From: Hwanghaeella sp964350445
Lineage (GTDB): Bacteria; Pseudomonadota; Alphaproteobacteria; UBA8366; Aestuariispiraceae
Direction of reading: 5' to 3'
Assembly: GCA_964350445.1 (NCBI GenBank)
Contig: CAYGKA010000015.1
Location: forward strand, 1 to 64,000
DNA length: 64,000 nucleotides
Both the position numbers and the translations under genes were made by a program. Positions within the stretch are counted from its first letter, which is position 1; each line of letters opens with the position of its first letter. The notes beneath the pieces were generated by a model that had not been told where the DNA came from, searched no databases, and worked only from the letters and a program-made list of their open reading frames with translations. Shown here in pieces: positions 28,260 through 36,526 of this stretch.

Positions 28260-30220
28260 TATCGCTAAGCGAACAGCGGCTGCGAACGTCCGTTGTTTTC
28301 CTGCAAATCAGTACCATCGTCATTACCCTGGTTGTCGTCGGGTCGGCCCTTCTTGCCTATGTGATCACAGATTTCTCCCGCGAGAATATCCACTATGCCG
28401 CACGCGCCAGTGAAACAATGTCTGAACGAGTGGAAAGATTCCTTGATGACCTGGCATCCCATTTAGCCATGATCGGCAGGCACTACGAGTCCCAGCCGGA
28501 TGCCGACATTCACAGCTTCCTTACCGCAGCACGGGAGCCGCATTTCAGCGCTATCTATCTCGTCGGCAAGGACTCAACCCTTAAAGTGGCCAGTTTGCGG
28601 GAGGGCGGCATCAACCGTGAGCGTGAATTGGAAGGGGTGGATCTTTCCGCCTACCCGCTTTTGAGGAATGCACGGCTCGCACAGAAGCCCACGTGGAGCG
28701 ACAAGCATCTCTCGGCCATTACCGGCAATGTGACGGTGGGTCTCGCCATACCCTTGCAAGGGGGAGATGCAATTATCGCGGAAGTGCCTTTGAGCGCGAT
28801 CGTCGAAGTCGGTTCTGTCTTTCGGGAGAAAGGGCATCTCGACTACTGGATCATAGACAGCAATGGGGAAGTCGTCGCGGATACCAGTGGCGGTCAAACG
28901 CAATTGATGAACCTGTCCAATCTGGAAATCGTCCAAAACGGATTCTCAGGCGTTGAGCAGCCGACGCGGATGACGTTCCGAGGGCAGGATTACCACGTTG
29001 CCGCGACCTATTCCGATGAGTTCGGGTGGCTGTTTGTCGGCCGCGTCCCAGCAGGCCTGGCCAATCCCGACTTGCGGAACATTCTCTACATGGTCTTGGC
29101 ATTCGCCTTGGGGACGGCCATTTTCGGCGTGCTGCTCGCACCGCTTTGGGCCCAACGGATCGTTAGACCGGTAAGCATCGTAGCCGAACTGGCGAGCCAG
29201 ATCGCCGCCGGCAAGCCACCGCAGAATTGGCCCCGTGGATCGATACGTGAGTTCAACGCGCTTTCAGAAGACCTGCGGGCCATGTCCGGCGCGATCACCA
29301 AACGGGAAGTGGAACTTCGGGACCTCAACGAAGGACTGGAAGCCCGCGTCGCGGACCGCACAAAGGAACTCACCCGAATCAACAACGACCTGAAAAGCGC
29401 CTTGGGCGCGGTCGAACATGCCCGGGACGAATTGATCCAATCCGAGAAAGTCGCTGCGTTGGGACGCATGGTGGCCGGGATCTCGCACGAGTTGAACACC
29501 CCGCTCGGCAACGGCCGAATGGCCGTCAGCACGCTGGGCGTTCGCCTTGAAGGGTTCCGGGAGCGGCTTTCCGACCCCGTCGACCAGGAGGACCTCGACA
29601 AGTTCCTAGAGGTCGTCGGAATGAGTGTTGAGATCGCGGAAAACAACCTTGTTCGAGCGGGCAACCTGGTCCGCAGCTTCAAGGAGATTTCCGCGGACAG
29701 GACAGCCTCGCGCAGGCGCAAGGTGGTCTTGAAAGAGTTGTTCGACGAAGTGACGCTGACCCTGACCCCGCTGTTGAAGCGGAACCCCGTCACGCTGGAG
29801 ATCGATGTTCCGATCACGATCTGGATCGACAGTTATCCCGGTGAACTGGGACAAGTCATAACCAACCTGGTCGAGAACGCCACCATCCATGCCTTTCATG
29901 GCAAGGAGGCCGGAACGATCGCCATCACGGCAGAGCAGACAACCGACGACACCGTCACCATTCAAGTCAGCGACGACGGCATCGGCATGTCCCCGGAGGT
30001 TGTTCGCAAGGCGTTCGATCCGTTCTACACGACCGCTCTCGGCAGGGGCGGCACAGGGTTGGGTCTGTACATTGTCCACCGCACGGTCGAGACCGTCCTC
30101 GGCGGTTCCGTCACATTGAAGAGCAAGACCGGCAAGGGCAGCGCCTTCAAAATCCAAATCCCGGTGCATGCACCGACAACGGACGACGAGCGCACAGGCA
30201 TGATCCTAAAGGCCCGCTAG
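28256..30220 (+). CDS. Transmembrane sensor histidine kinase
   Basis: A 654-residue kinase. An N-terminal helix (about 12-37) and a second helix near residue 275-300 (LRNILYMVLAFALGTAIFGVL) flank a periplasmic sensor region of about 240 residues resembling dCache/PDC folds (FSAIYLVGKDSTLKVASLRE, GHLDYWIIDSNGEVVADTSG). A HAMP-like stretch and coiled coil (RDLNEGLEARVADRTKEL) follow, then the HisKA box with H411 (GISHELNTPLGNG) and HATPase motifs (NLVENATIHAF, VSDDGIGMSPE, GGTGLGLYIVHRTVE). It has no receiver domain, so phosphate may pass to the hybrid protein encoded upstream. The start overlaps the lipoprotein stop. Confidence 0.9.
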   Translation: MISLSEQRLRTSVVFLQISTIVITLVVVGSALLAYVITDFSRENIHYAARASETMSERVERFLDDLASHLAMIGRHYESQPDADIHSFLTAAREPHFSAIYLVGKDSTLKVASLREGGINRERELEGVDLSAYPLLRNARLAQKPTWSDKHLSAITGNVTVGLAIPLQGGDAIIAEVPLSAIVEVGSVFREKGHLDYWIIDSNGEVVADTSGGQTQLMNLSNLEIVQNGFSGVEQPTRMTFRGQDYHVAATYSDEFGWLFVGRVPAGLANPDLRNILYMVLAFALGTAIFGVLLAPLWAQRIVRPVSIVAELASQIAAGKPPQNWPRGSIREFNALSEDLRAMSGAITKREVELRDLNEGLEARVADRTKELTRINNDLKSALGAVEHARDELIQSEKVAALGRMVAGISHELNTPLGNGRMAVSTLGVRLEGFRERLSDPVDQEDLDKFLEVVGMSVEIAENNLVRAGNLVRSFKEISADRTASRRRKVVLKELFDEVTLTLTPLLKRNPVTLEIDVPITIWIDSYPGELGQVITNLVENATIHAFHGKEAGTIAITAEQTTDDTVTIQVSDDGIGMSPEVVRKAFDPFYTTALGRGGTGLGLYIVHRTVETVLGGSVTLKSKTGKGSAFKIQIPVHAPTTDDERTGMILKAR

Positions 30221-30250
30221 GCCGAAGGAACGGCCACGGCATGGACCTCC

Positions 30251-31489
30251 TCAGCCAAGCGGCGCCCAAAAGCAGCGGACATACCGGAAGTAATCGAACG
30301 CCACCTTGTCGCCAGACGGGCTGAAGATCACGAAATCCAGGGACTGGATTGCCTGCCTCTTTTCCAGGCTCAGATCCTCATGGCTCGGACGCTCCCATTC
30401 GGATACGAGGTATATATCGGTGGCCTTGCGCAGCGCGACGGGGTCCTTGCGCGCGGCGGCGGAGACCAAAGCAGCCCGTGCGCCGACACGAAGCGCCGCG
30501 CGTTTCAAAGCCGCAAGCCGGAAAGCCGAGCCGGCACGCAACGATCCAAACAAAAGAACGCCCGACATGGCCAAACCGGCAAGCGTGATGGCGGCAAGGA
30601 CCGGGCGTTGATCGACGGCCGTCAGTGCAAGCGCATTCTTGTTTTCCGCGAAACTCGCATAACCGAAAGGGGCGGCCGCCAATTCAATCATCTCAATTTC
30701 CCGTGTCCTGGTATTGAACCAAGGAATTTTATATTCCCGAATCACACCCGGCTCACCGGTGATCGGCCGCATTTCCCAAGACCAGGTAACCTGCGTGACC
30801 GGGCCTTTTTCAGTAAGGATCAAATTCCGCTCTTCGGGCGGAGAGAAGGTGATCAACCAATAGGCCCGCATCGGCGGCTGCGGGGGAAACAACTCCGGCA
30901 CGACGCCAAGAGCCATGAGCTTAACCGTGCGGGTAACCGTGTCGCCATCCTCCAGGGTCGAGGGATCATTGCTCCACACGTCGGTATATTCCAGGATCCG
31001 TGCCGAGAAGGGCCAGGCATCCGGCTCGCCGGGGTAAGGATCGACGGAGAGTGTAACCGGCTCCGCCTCGATATTCATTTTGATGCGTCCGCCCGCGCGC
31101 GGCTGTACGGTTAAGCGATGCACGAAGGGCCCGACGGTGAGATCGCCCGCCTGCTTCGGAAACAGCGCGATTCGACGTCGCATAACGCTCTTTTCCTTGC
31201 CGTCGACCTGTTCGCGCGACCATTCGTCGTTTTCGATCTGGACCCAGTCGAAACCCTCGACTCGCGGCAGTTCCAGTTTCTCCAACGTGATGACCACGTC
31301 ATAAACCCCGCGGATGGTAATCAGGACCATCTCGCCCACGACCGGTTTCGCATCCGGGTTTTCCAAATCGATGAAAAGCTCCGCCGTGCCGTCCTGTGCC
31401 CGTGCCGGCATTGATAGCCCGGTCGCCAGGATCAGAAATGAAGCGATCGCGAGCAGGAGTCCGATCGGGATGTGTCTGCGCCTTACCAT
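30251..31489 (-). CDS. BatD-like membrane protein (cluster 2)
   Basis: A 412-residue protein with a signal peptide (LLLAIASFLILATGLSMPAR, cleaved near ARAQDG), an oxygen-tolerance/BatD-like beta-rich extracytoplasmic part (FIDLENPDAKPVVGEMVLIT, VDGKEKSVMRRRIALFPKQA), and a membrane helix near residue 310 (LAAITLAGLAMSGVLLFGSL) with a cytosolic tail. The start is ATG at 31489 (MVRRRHIP); ATG 31501 is the alternative. It is the last gene of the second MoxR cluster and converges on the sensor kinase with a 30-base gap. BatD-type proteins are thought to form envelope complexes with BatA and BatB; direct function is unproven. Confidence 0.82.
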   Translation of the reverse strand: MVRRRHIPIGLLLAIASFLILATGLSMPARAQDGTAELFIDLENPDAKPVVGEMVLITIRGVYDVVITLEKLELPRVEGFDWVQIENDEWSREQVDGKEKSVMRRRIALFPKQAGDLTVGPFVHRLTVQPRAGGRIKMNIEAEPVTLSVDPYPGEPDAWPFSARILEYTDVWSNDPSTLEDGDTVTRTVKLMALGVVPELFPPQPPMRAYWLITFSPPEERNLILTEKGPVTQVTWSWEMRPITGEPGVIREYKIPWFNTRTREIEMIELAAAPFGYASFAENKNALALTAVDQRPVLAAITLAGLAMSGVLLFGSLRAGSAFRLAALKRAALRVGARAALVSAAARKDPVALRKATDIYLVSEWERPSHEDLSLEKRQAIQSLDFVIFSPSGDKVAFDYFRYVRCFWAPLG

Positions 31490-32106
31490 CCGACACCCCA
31501 CTCGCGGACCACCTGTCCCAATCCCTGACGCCGTTCATATTCTGCTTCCAGGCGCTTCTTGAGATATTCGCCGGGCTCGTCGGACAGCGTTTCCAGCCAT
31601 TCGTCGCTGGCGATCGTGCTGCGTGCCCGTGTCGGACGGCGTACCTTGTACTGATTGGCGAGGCCGGGAAGTATGTCGTCCTCCGGATGCTTTTTCCGGG
31701 TGGCGGCCAGTGCGGCGATCCGGCCAGTGCCCCTACCGTCCCCGACGATAGGCGTCAGAAGGGCGCCGACGATGTCACGGTTTTCCGTCGCCTCCTTGTC
31801 CTCCGGGCGGGCGAAAAGCACGGCGTTGAAATATGCGACGGAAAGCTTGTAGTCACCTGTTGCCGCCAGGGACAGACCGCGGTTGTACGTGACGGACCGG
31901 CCGGCCTTCTCGAACGCCGCATCCGCTTCCTTGTAACGGCCCGCGCGATACAGCGCGACGCCCCTGGCGCCCGGCTCCACCAGCAAGTCCGCCGCCAGGG
32001 TAGGCTGATCCAGCAACAGAACGACCTTGCCGAGGGACTGCGGCCCCGCTGCCCAGAAGCACGCGGCGCAGAGTGCCGCCAGAGCGGGCAGAATCAAACG
32101 CCGCAT
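31483..32106 (-). CDS. BatC-like TPR protein (cluster 2)
   Basis: A 207-residue protein with an N-terminal signal-like segment (MRRLILPALAALCAACFWAA) and tetratricopeptide-type repeats: ARGVALYRAGRYKEADAAFE and YNRGLSLAATGDYKLSVAYF. TPR proteins in this position are called BatC or are fused to BatB in other species. The C-terminal third is charged and unlike TPR (DEWLETLSDEPGEYLKKRLE). Its stop overlaps the start region of the BatD gene and its start overlaps the BatB-like stop (TGATG), so the genes are tightly packed. Confidence 0.82.
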   Translation of the reverse strand: MRRLILPALAALCAACFWAAGPQSLGKVVLLLDQPTLAADLLVEPGARGVALYRAGRYKEADAAFEKAGRSVTYNRGLSLAATGDYKLSVAYFNAVLFARPEDKEATENRDIVGALLTPIVGDGRGTGRIAALAATRKKHPEDDILPGLANQYKVRRPTRARSTIASDEWLETLSDEPGEYLKKRLEAEYERRQGLGQVVREWGVGW

Positions 32107-33059
32107 CACCGCCCCCTTCGGAAGAGAAAGAGAGCCGGGATCATCGCGAGGATCACCAGATACCTGCCCAGATCGTCGAACAGCAGCGGCGCCAATTCGG
32201 ACCGGGCCAGGTTTTCCGTCCGCGCGTTCCGAAGCATGTCCGAAAGGTCCGACAACTCCTTCATTCCAATGGCGATCCCGCCGCCGGCATCCGCCAACTG
32301 CGCCATTGCTTGTTGATCGGGCGGCGGCATTTCGGGATAGGCTGCCGCGATCTCGGCCAAGGGCGGGACAAAGATTGTCGAGACGCGTCCACCGGCCTTT
32401 GCAATGTTGAGCGTTTCCTGTAGCGCCGCCGTGTTCATGCCGCCGCCGTCGGTGATCAACACCACATCGCCGGAGAGGATCCCGGCGTCGTGAAACAAAC
32501 CGCGGGCCATCCCCAACGCACGTTCCGGGCGACTGCCGACGCTTGGCATGATCCCGTCGTTCAGAACCGCGATGGGGCCTTCCAAGGTAGCGGTATCGAT
32601 GGTCATTGCGCTGACCAGGAAAGGATCGCCGGTATAAAGGATCAAGCCTACCGGGCGCGCGCCGACCCGTTGCAGCAGATAGGCCGCCGCGGCTTGGGCG
32701 TCGTCGAGGTTGCCGCCTTTCGCGACGGAAGGCGACATGTCCATCAGCAACATGATGCCGTCCAAATTCTGAAAGGAAGGCGCGTCCTCGTTCTGCCGGG
32801 CCGGGCCGCTCAAGGCGAGGCAAAGCGCGAACGCGATCGCGAGTGGCGCCAGATGGCCCAGGCGCGACTGCGGATAGGCGACGTGCCCAAGGCGCGCCAG
32901 AATCGGGATGAGGGTTTTATCGATAACCCCGTTCCACCCAGCCAGACCGCCACGCTTGTGGCGCTGCCACAGGAACAGAAGAAGCAGAATAGGCAACCCC
33001 GCGAGCCAATAGGCGCGCAGCAGCCACAGGTCCTGGAGCAGTTCGACGGTTCCGGTCAT
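32106..33059 (-). CDS. BatB-like von Willebrand factor A membrane protein (cluster 2)
   Basis: A 317-residue vWA protein with two N-terminal membrane helices (about 14-30 and 65-82), a vWA domain (about 95-270) and a C-terminal helix (LGRYLVILAMIPALFLFRRG). The metal-ion-dependent site keeps DxSxS as GIMLLMDMSPSVAKGG, with ITDGGG later in the domain. Helix-vWA-helix is the BatA/BatB topology with the vWA outside the cytosol side by the usual model. It overlaps the BatA stop region and the TPR start, and is probably translated with both. Confidence 0.87.
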   Translation of the reverse strand: MTGTVELLQDLWLLRAYWLAGLPILLLLFLWQRHKRGGLAGWNGVIDKTLIPILARLGHVAYPQSRLGHLAPLAIAFALCLALSGPARQNEDAPSFQNLDGIMLLMDMSPSVAKGGNLDDAQAAAAYLLQRVGARPVGLILYTGDPFLVSAMTIDTATLEGPIAVLNDGIMPSVGSRPERALGMARGLFHDAGILSGDVVLITDGGGMNTAALQETLNIAKAGGRVSTIFVPPLAEIAAAYPEMPPPDQQAMAQLADAGGGIAIGMKELSDLSDMLRNARTENLARSELAPLLFDDLGRYLVILAMIPALFLFRRGR

Positions 33060-34012
33060 TCCACCGTCCTGCGCATGAAGGCGATGATGACGGAAAGCAC
33101 CAGGGCCGACGCCGCCGGCACCATCCAGTATTCGTGATGGATTTCAAGCGGCGGCTGCAAGGTTGGACTGGGTTCCAGTGCGTCGAGGGCTTCGGCGACC
33201 GCGGTCAGGTCGCTCATGTTCCTGACGCGAAAACTTTGCCCACCGCTTTCCTCCGCAACCTCCCGCAGGGTCTTTGTATCGACAGCGTCGCGTGTTTTCG
33301 GGGCGGTTTCCAGGTCCGCGGGTCCCAGCGCGATGGTGTGGACGCGGATCCCATGCTTCTTGGCGAGGCCCGCCACGTCGATGGCCGAGACCGTCCCCTT
33401 CGTATCGACCCCATCGGACAGCAGAATGACGACCCGGCTGGGCGCATCGGATTTCGAAAGCCGCTTCACGGCCAAGCCCAACCCGTCGCTGATCGCGGTC
33501 GACCGACCCGATATGCCGACGACCGCTTCCTCAATCGCCCGGGCCACCGCGCCGGTATCAAAGGTCAGCGGCGACCCGAAATAGGCGCGGTCGCCGAAAA
33601 TCACCAGTCCGATACGGTCGCCGACGCGTCGGCGGACAAAATGCGATCCGACCTTTTGCACCGCCTCCAGGCGGGACAGGACCTGTCCGTCGAGGTCGAA
33701 GTCCTCCTTTTCCATGCTGCCGGAAAGATCAAGCGCCAGGACAATGTCCCGGCCGGATGACGGGATCGCGTCGCTTGTTCCCAGCATGCGCGGCCCGGCA
33801 AGCGCAACGACCAGCAATACCCATAACAGGGAGGGAAGCGCCCGGCGCATTTGGGTGGCATAGCTGCCGCCACCAATTTCGCCCATCGCCCCGGCGATGG
33901 CTTGCGGCACGAAGACCGCGCCACTGTCCCGCCGGCGCGGCGGCAGCACCAGACGCGCCAGGAAAGGCAGGGGCAAGAGCAACAGGGCGAGAGGCTCGGC
34001 CAGACTCCACAT
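33056..34012 (-). CDS. BatA-like von Willebrand factor A membrane protein (cluster 2)
   Basis: A 318-residue vWA protein. N-terminal helices (PLALLLLPLPFLARLVLPPR and LPSLLWVLLVVALAGPRML) are followed by a vWA domain with intact metal site IVLALDLSGSMEKEDF, GLVIFGDRAYFGSPLTFD and VILLSDGVDTKG, and a C-terminal helix (MVPAASALVLSVIIAF). The start ATG at 34012 (MWSLAEP) is chosen because upstream in-frame residues belong to another reading frame of the DUF4381 gene. It overlaps BatB by four bases. BatA is the founding vWA partner of MoxR ATPases in aerotolerance operons. Confidence 0.9.
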   Translation of the reverse strand: MWSLAEPLALLLLPLPFLARLVLPPRRRDSGAVFVPQAIAGAMGEIGGGSYATQMRRALPSLLWVLLVVALAGPRMLGTSDAIPSSGRDIVLALDLSGSMEKEDFDLDGQVLSRLEAVQKVGSHFVRRRVGDRIGLVIFGDRAYFGSPLTFDTGAVARAIEEAVVGISGRSTAISDGLGLAVKRLSKSDAPSRVVILLSDGVDTKGTVSAIDVAGLAKKHGIRVHTIALGPADLETAPKTRDAVDTKTLREVAEESGGQSFRVRNMSDLTAVAEALDALEPSPTLQPPLEIHHEYWMVPAASALVLSVIIAFMRRTVE

Positions 34013-34013
34013 T

Positions 34014-34403
34014 CTAGTGCCCCCCTTTTCCGGCCAGACGCAGGATTTCCGCGTCCAGCGCCGCGTGGTCGATTTCCACCCCCGGCTTGTAAAGATCGGC
34101 ACGCCAAGCGGGGTCGGCATCCTGTTCGTCCACGGCGGCGGTCCGCAATTCCGACAGAAGCCGTGCCTGGCGCAGCAGGCGCTCGGGTCCCGGCAAGTCA
34201 CGCAAGGATTCCAACTCCCGCCCAATCCGTTCCACGGCAGTCAGGCGGCGGGCCAGGAATGGCCTCAAGAGCAAGTACAGAACCAGACCGGCGGCCAGAC
34301 CGATCCCGAACGCGGCGCCGGCGTCCTGCCACGTCAATTCGGAGAATTCGGCGGGCAACCGCGGCGGATGGAGTTTGCTGACGATCTCAGACGGTGTCGG
34401 CAT
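34014..34403 (-). CDS. DUF4381-like membrane protein (cluster 2)
   Basis: A 129-residue protein with MPTPSEIVSKLHPPRLPAEF, one membrane helix (AAFGIGLAAGLVLYLLLRPF) and a helical cytosolic tail rich in Arg, Glu and Leu (RRLTAVERIGRELESLRD). This matches DUF4381, a small protein usual between DUF58 and BatA genes. The start at 34403 lies 17 bases inside the DUF58 gene, and the stop is one base before the BatA start, so the whole row is compact and probably one transcript. Confidence 0.82.
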   Translation of the reverse strand: MPTPSEIVSKLHPPRLPAEFSELTWQDAGAAFGIGLAAGLVLYLLLRPFLARRLTAVERIGRELESLRDLPGPERLLRQARLLSELRTAAVDEQDADPAWRADLYKPGVEIDHAALDAEILRLAGKGGH

Positions 34404-35283
34404 ACAAATCCCCCACCGTATCTTCCAACGCCGTATCCGCATCGACGATACGGACGGCGACCCCCAAATCCCTAAGCGCCTGCACGCGCCGTTCCGCGGC
34501 GTCCGTGTCTTGCGCAAAGGCGCCCCAGCGAAGCGTCCCATCCTCTGTGAAATAAGGCAGGTTCCGTTTCGGCGGGTCGCGTTCGAACGCATCCCTGATC
34601 AGGAAAATATCAAGACGGGCCAGGCGCAGCAGCGGGCGGATCGCTTGCTCGACCCCGTTTTCTCCATCGTCGAGCCCGGTCGTGAGGACGACACTCGCCC
34701 CGCGCGGCACCAGCCGCGCGACCCTATCCATGTGAATATCAAGCCCTGCACCGGGATCGCGGTCGCCCGCCTCCAGCGCCGCAAGCGCCTGGCGATGGGC
34801 GTTGGCGAGCGATCCCGCGATGCGGACCATGGCCGTATCCCGCTCCCGTGGCGGTTGGTAGACGGAATCGCGGTCGGAAAAAGCCAACAGTCCGACACGA
34901 CCGCCCGCCGCGAGCATCCGCCATCCGGCCAGCGCCGCCAGTTCCGCGGCCAGCACGGACCGCAACCGGCGCCGTGTTCCCCACAGCATGCTGTGGCGGA
35001 AATCCACCACCAGCATCGCCGTCCGGTCTTGGTCCTCATGGAAGGTCCGAACATGGGGCTTGCCGGTCCGGGCCGTGGCCATCGCATCCATGTAGCGAAT
35101 GTCGTCGCCGTCGGTATAGGGGCGGATATCGCGGATATCCAATCCACTGCCGCGCTTGCGTCCCGCATGGCTGCCAGGCCGCCCGGTTTCCGCCAAGCGA
35201 GGCAAGGCGGATTGCGCCAACCCGCGCAGGCCGATCAAACGATCGGCGTCGACCGACGCACCGGGATGGCCTTGCCAGTCCAT
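34387..35283 (-). CDS. DUF58 domain-containing protein (cluster 2)
   Basis: A 298-residue DUF58 protein: GSGLDIRDIRPYTDGDDIRY, MDAMATARTGKPHVRTFHED and QDRTAMLVVDFRHSMLWGTR. The vWA metal site reads DFRHS, so the first serine of the usual DxSxS is Arg and metal binding may be lost. The DUF58 of cluster 1 keeps DASPS. It follows the second moxR gene by 12 bases and overlaps DUF4381 by 17. Like other DUF58 proteins it probably docks on the MoxR ATPase; that is inferred from gene order. Confidence 0.87.
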   Translation of the reverse strand: MDWQGHPGASVDADRLIGLRGLAQSALPRLAETGRPGSHAGRKRGSGLDIRDIRPYTDGDDIRYMDAMATARTGKPHVRTFHEDQDRTAMLVVDFRHSMLWGTRRRLRSVLAAELAALAGWRMLAAGGRVGLLAFSDRDSVYQPPRERDTAMVRIAGSLANAHRQALAALEAGDRDPGAGLDIHMDRVARLVPRGASVVLTTGLDDGENGVEQAIRPLLRLARLDIFLIRDAFERDPPKRNLPYFTEDGTLRWGAFAQDTDAAERRVQALRDLGVAVRIVDADTALEDTVGDLYADTV

Positions 35284-35295
35284 CGCCGCTATCCC

Positions 35296-36315
35296 CTAGA
35301 GAGGTTTCACATCTTCGAGCAGTCGGCCGACCAGGCCGCGGGCGGTGTCGCCGTTCGCCGTCGCACGCCAGGTCGGGATGATCCTGTGCGCCAGCACGTC
35401 GGGCGCCAGGGCCGCCACGTCCTCCGGCACACCGTAGTCGCGCCCGTGCAGATAGGCACGAGCGCGGACCGAGGCCGCCAGCGACAGCGTCCCGCGCGGG
35501 GAAACCGCGTGTTCGATCGCATCACTGACATCCGGCACCGGGGACCCTTCGCGCGTCGCCATGACAAGACGCACGATATAGTCCTTCAGCGCGGGGGAGA
35601 GGTGGACCGTCTCAACCTCCTTCCGGGCCGCCAGGATGGCTTCCGAATTCGTAAGGCCGTCGATTGCCACCGGGGCGCCGGCCTCGCTTTCGACCAGATT
35701 CAGGATCGACATCTCCGTCGCCGCATCCGGCAGGGTCAGCAGAACATGCATCAGGAACCGGTCAAGCTGCGCCTCAGGAAGCGGGAACGTTCCTTCATGT
35801 TCGATGGAGTTCTGCGTCGCAACGACCATGAAGCAGGGTGGGAGTCCCTGGGTCATCCCGCCGACCGTCACCTGCCCCTCGGCCATCGCCTCCAACAGTG
35901 CGGACTGAACCTTGGGCGGGGCGCGGTTGATTTCGTCGACCAGGACAAGCGCATGGAAAATCGGGCCCCTGACGAATTCGAAATCGCCCTTGTCCGGCCG
36001 GAACACCTGGGTTCCCGTCACATCGGCGGGCATCAAGTCAGGCGTGCACTGAATGCGCGAAAAACTGCCTTCCAGCCCGGCGGCGAGCCGTTTCACCGCC
36101 CGTGTCTTCGCCAGACCCGGCGGACCTTCGATCAGCAGATGGCCGCCGGTCAGTAAACCGATCGCCAATCGCTCCACCATGCCTTCATGGCCGATCAGGC
36201 CCGCGCAGACATTGCGAACCAGATCATGGATCGGTCCCGAAGCGCCCATCACCTTTGGGCCGCTCGACGATGGCGTTGCGGAGTCCGGCACGTTGCCGGG
36301 TACGGACGTATCCAA
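35296..36315 (-). CDS. MoxR family AAA+ ATPase (cluster 2)
   Basis: A 339-residue MoxR ATPase. Walker A is GPPGLAKT, Walker B LVLVDEINRAPPKVQSALLE, and the MoxR blocks are CTPDLMPADVTGTQVF and VVATQNSIEHEGTFPLPEAQ. Compared with the cluster 1 MoxR it has a different N-terminus (about 30 residues, MDTSVPGNVPDSATPSSSGP) and an Ala instead of Gly in Walker A. It is first in the seven-gene operon MoxR, DUF58, DUF4381, BatA, BatB, TPR, BatD. The 211 bases upstream, shared with nothing else, should hold the promoter. Confidence 0.94.
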   Translation of the reverse strand: MDTSVPGNVPDSATPSSSGPKVMGASGPIHDLVRNVCAGLIGHEGMVERLAIGLLTGGHLLIEGPPGLAKTRAVKRLAAGLEGSFSRIQCTPDLMPADVTGTQVFRPDKGDFEFVRGPIFHALVLVDEINRAPPKVQSALLEAMAEGQVTVGGMTQGLPPCFMVVATQNSIEHEGTFPLPEAQLDRFLMHVLLTLPDAATEMSILNLVESEAGAPVAIDGLTNSEAILAARKEVETVHLSPALKDYIVRLVMATREGSPVPDVSDAIEHAVSPRGTLSLAASVRARAYLHGRDYGVPEDVAALAPDVLAHRIIPTWRATANGDTARGLVGRLLEDVKPL

Positions 36316-36526
36316 CGCAATTCCTCCCCTGATCCAACCGCCTTGTTGTATTTTCCCTTGATACGGCGTGGCTTTTCACCCGAACGACGACGCCGATCGA
36401 GCGCACCTCTATCTGTCTGCCTTTTCAGATATCCCCGGTGTCTACGAACCGAAGATTCGAGCAAGGGTAGAATACTAACGGTTAGCCGGAATGCCGGCCA
36501 ACACCGACTTTCGGACAGGGTCCGCC

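Noticed and set aside
31483..32823. 446-residue reading of the TPR gene extended upstream through the BatB gene
   Set aside because: The first 240 residues are another frame of BatB; the real start is ATG 32106, where the signal segment begins.
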